This document shows positions 4,543-6,446 of a stretch of 6,446 nucleotides of DNA, one piece after another. Below the pieces are notes generated by a model. It saw only the letters and a list, made by a program, of their open reading frames with translations. It ran no database searches and was not told the DNA's origin. The stretch is taken from assembly GCA_025057245.1 (NCBI GenBank), contig JANWYC010000059.1:1-6446 (forward strand). Reading direction: 5' to 3'. The position numbers were made by a program, and so were the translations under genes. Within the stretch, counting starts at the first letter, position 1; each line of letters begins with the position of its first letter. The stretch comes from Aquificaceae bacterium. GTDB taxonomy: Bacteria > Aquificota > Aquificia > Aquificales > Aquificaceae.

Positions 4543-6273
4543 TTAATCCTTGTCCCACCTTTCTTTTATAGTTACTTCTACTTCCACGGGTACGCGTTTA
4601 AGAATTATCTTGCCGGCACTTTTCATAGCCTTTAGCAAAAGTTGAGATACTCTCTCCGCATCCTTCTCTTCGCACTCTACCACTATTTCATCGTGAACCA
4701 GATTTATGAGATTTGCTTCTATTTTCTCCTTTTTAAGCTCCGCATCAAACATCAAAACGGAGAGCTTTAAAAGGTCTGCACCACTCCCCTGTATGGGATA
4801 GTTAACCGCATCGGGGAAGGTATGCGCTACGTAATGCCTACCCAAAAGTGTATGACCCCGAGATTCTTTATAGTCCTTTAGCTCTCTCTTTACTCTCTCG
4901 TGCCAAGCTCTTATGGTGCTATAGTAAGAGAAGAAGCTCTCTCTTATGCTCTGTGCGGTTTCGAGAGTTAAGTCCACACCGTAAGTCCTCGCATATTCCA
5001 CAAGACCTTTTGCGGATATGCCGTATATTAGACCAAAGTTGACCGCTTTGGCAAGCTGTCGCTCCTCCTTTGAAATCTCCTCCTCTGGTTTTCCCAGAAA
5101 GATGCTTGCGGTGTATCGGTGTAGGTCTTTACCCTGCAAAAAGGCGTTTATCATCTTCTCCTCGTTAACGTAATCGCTCACTATTCTTAACTCTATCTGC
5201 GAAAAGTCCGCTATTACTAAAGTTTTACCGGGCTCAGCTTTGAAAATTCCTCTTAGATGTCTTGGTATGTTTTGCACGTTAGGATTGGTGCTTGCCATAC
5301 GTCCAGTAACTGCTCCTATCTGCTTGAACTCCGGATATATTCTACTGCCCTTAAGTTTTTCCTTAATTTCTTGAAGTTTTTCTATGTTCTTTTTCAGGCT
5401 TCTTATCTCCAAAAGCTCCGCTACTGTGGGATGGTAAGCATACTCCGCAAGCACCTTATCATCTGTGGATACGTTGCCTTTCTCCGTTCTGGGTAAGTCA
5501 AGCCCAAGCCTGCGCGTCAGGAGCTCTCCCACCTGCTTAGGAGACATTGGGTCCGTCCTGTAGCGTGAGATAAAGCTCATAACCTTTTTCTGAAGTTCCT
5601 TCTCTTGTTCCTTTAGCCTTTTTTCTAACTCTTCTCTGTCCACTGGTAAACCTTTCATCTCCATCTTTGCCACTTCCTGCACGAAGGCCATCTCCACTAT
5701 GGCTACAGGGTTAGTAAGGTCAAAAACTCTTGCGGTTCTGGTTTTTAGCAAAATCTCCTCTTTGTGTGGAGTCTCGTTGAGTTTTTGTAAGAAAATGTAA
5801 AAAAGGTCTCTTACCACTTTCACATCAAGGGCTGCGTATTCAAGCTGTTCTTTTCCTAAAAAGGGTTGCCCCCAGTCGGAAGCCTGAAGGCTCTTATCGA
5901 GCACTTCCCTAAGGTATTTCATGGCGACACTCTGGAGTGAATGTCTTTCTGAGTTGCCCAACAGCTGACTGGCTATCATAGTATCAAAGACTGCGTAAGG
6001 CTCTATGTGGTAGCGATAGAGATGCTTAAGGTCAAACTTCAAATTGTGTCCCACTATGCCTTTGTCTGATAGAAAGTTTTTCAGAAAAAGCACGCCTTCC
6101 TGACCTATGTCAAACAGGTCAAGGATAAAGATATCTTCCTTACCCGCTATCTGAACGAGCCTTATCTGATTATTAGAGACTTCCGTGTCAAGAAACAGAA
6201 ACTTCTCTTCCTTCAAGTTTTGGTATACTCTTTGCAACTTATCCGCAGAGGTTATGTAGCTATACTTTAACAT
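4543..6273 (-). CDS. polA: DNA polymerase I, family A (3'-5' exonuclease + polymerase, no 5' nuclease)
   Basis: The 576-residue protein has a DEDDy exonuclease domain (about 1-190) and a family A polymerase domain (about 190-576). Exonuclease residues are all present: D29-T-E31 (Exo I), GHNLKFD with N77/D81 (Exo II), Y146-AAL-D150 (Exo III), so proofreading is expected. Polymerase marks are TGRMASTNPNVQNIP (323-337), motif A ADFSQIELR with D356 and E361, motif B R405-xxx-K409 to Y417-G418, and motif C LVHDEIVVE with H527, D528, E529. The O-helix position that distinguishes sugars in the incoming nucleotide is F413, as in wild-type Taq and E. coli enzymes. The 5' nuclease domain of ordinary ~930-residue PolA is absent, as in Aquificae PolA, a form related to thermophilic viral and apicomplexan plastid polymerases. 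The start overlaps the upstream acetyltransferase gene by 14 nt; the nearest purine-rich site (GGAGAAGG) is about 12 nt upstream, so coupling is likely. Confidence 0.97.
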   Translation of the reverse strand: MLKYSYITSADKLQRVYQNLKEEKFLFLDTEVSNNQIRLVQIAGKEDIFILDLFDIGQEGVLFLKNFLSDKGIVGHNLKFDLKHLYRYHIEPYAVFDTMIASQLLGNSERHSLQSVAMKYLREVLDKSLQASDWGQPFLGKEQLEYAALDVKVVRDLFYIFLQKLNETPHKEEILLKTRTARVFDLTNPVAIVEMAFVQEVAKMEMKGLPVDREELEKRLKEQEKELQKKVMSFISRYRTDPMSPKQVGELLTRRLGLDLPRTEKGNVSTDDKVLAEYAYHPTVAELLEIRSLKKNIEKLQEIKEKLKGSRIYPEFKQIGAVTGRMASTNPNVQNIPRHLRGIFKAEPGKTLVIADFSQIELRIVSDYVNEEKMINAFLQGKDLHRYTASIFLGKPEEEISKEERQLAKAVNFGLIYGISAKGLVEYARTYGVDLTLETAQSIRESFFSYYSTIRAWHERVKRELKDYKESRGHTLLGRHYVAHTFPDAVNYPIQGSGADLLKLSVLMFDAELKKEKIEANLINLVHDEIVVECEEKDAERVSQLLLKAMKSAGKIILKRVPVEVEVTIKERWDKD

Positions 6274-6446
6274 GGTCTAAGGATACCTTCTCCACATCCA
6301 CCCACATGGCTATCTCATCGCACGACGGAAACTTTACGCAGTTTACACACTCACCCCACACCTTGTGCGGTAGCTTTGTCTTTTCCACTTCCTCAAAGTT
6401 CAGCTTGGAGAAAAAGTCGTTTGCGTAAGTCAAAACAAAAACCTTT
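6260..6446 (-). CDS. GNAT N-acetyltransferase, ArgA-like (C-terminal 61 residues only)
   Basis: Reading in from the right edge, the minus strand encodes KVFVLTYANDFFSKLNFEEV, then KLPHKVWGECVNCVKFPSC, then DEIAMW and ends VSLDHVKV at a TAG (6262-6260). This is the C-terminal part of the GNAT fold as found in short bacterial N-acetylglutamate synthases (ArgA-type, first step of arginine biosynthesis): the FFSKLNF.EV strand-helix, LPHKVW, and a three-cysteine group C-x2-C-x5-C followed by DEIAM. The Cys group is a known feature of that subgroup and may bind metal, which is inference. The start and the acetyl-CoA loop lie outside the window, so substrate is assigned by resemblance only. Its last 14 nt overlap the start of polA, so the two genes are probably cotranscribed. 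Confidence 0.82.
   Translation of the reverse strand, partial: KVFVLTYANDFFSKLNFEEVEKTKLPHKVWGECVNCVKFPSCDEIAMWVDVEKVSLDHVKV

Overview
This window most likely comes from a thermophilic bacterium of the Aquificales (the Hydrogenobacter/Thermocrinis/Aquifex group). The strongest sign is a 576-residue family A DNA polymerase that has a 3'-5' exonuclease domain but no 5' nuclease domain, which is the Aquificae form of PolA. Lysine- and glutamate-rich proteins and tightly packed, overlapping genes fit the same assignment. The lineage is inferred from protein character, not from a database match.

Layout, left to right. Positions 1-534 hold the N-terminal half of an IS5-like transposase gene on the minus strand. 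It is broken by an in-frame TAA and by replacement of the expected first catalytic Asp with Tyr. Positions 655-3785 hold four minus-strand genes in transcription order: smpB (tmRNA-binding protein), asd (aspartate-semialdehyde dehydrogenase), a JAMM/MPN (M67) metallopeptidase and a MEMO-family protein (AmmeMemoRadiSam system protein B). asd, the JAMM gene and the MEMO gene are almost contiguous (2-nt gap, then 4-nt ATGA overlap) and are probably one operon. asd appears to have its own promoter, with a -10 box only 6 nt from its ATG.

Positions 3786-4208 carry no intact gene. Within them, about 3971-4131 is a short, heavily deleted relic of the same transposase family as at 1-534, in the same orientation, so two dead IS copies bracket the smpB-asd-JAMM-MEMO block. 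A small plus-strand gene (4209-4496) encodes a stand-alone CBM48 glycogen-binding domain with a strong ribosome-binding site. It converges on polA (minus, 4543-6273), whose start overlaps by 14 nt the end of an ArgA-like GNAT acetyltransferase gene that enters from the right edge.

Functionally the window is mostly housekeeping: ribosome rescue (SmpB), the aspartate-family amino acid branch point (Asd), probable arginine biosynthesis (GNAT) and DNA repair/replication (PolA), plus a likely glycogen-associated small protein. The least understood part is the translationally coupled JAMM-MEMO pair. The MEMO protein has an N-terminal extension and an Asp where the metal-binding Cys of human MEMO1 is expected. 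I see no CRISPR array, tRNA, rRNA or convincing intrinsic terminator.
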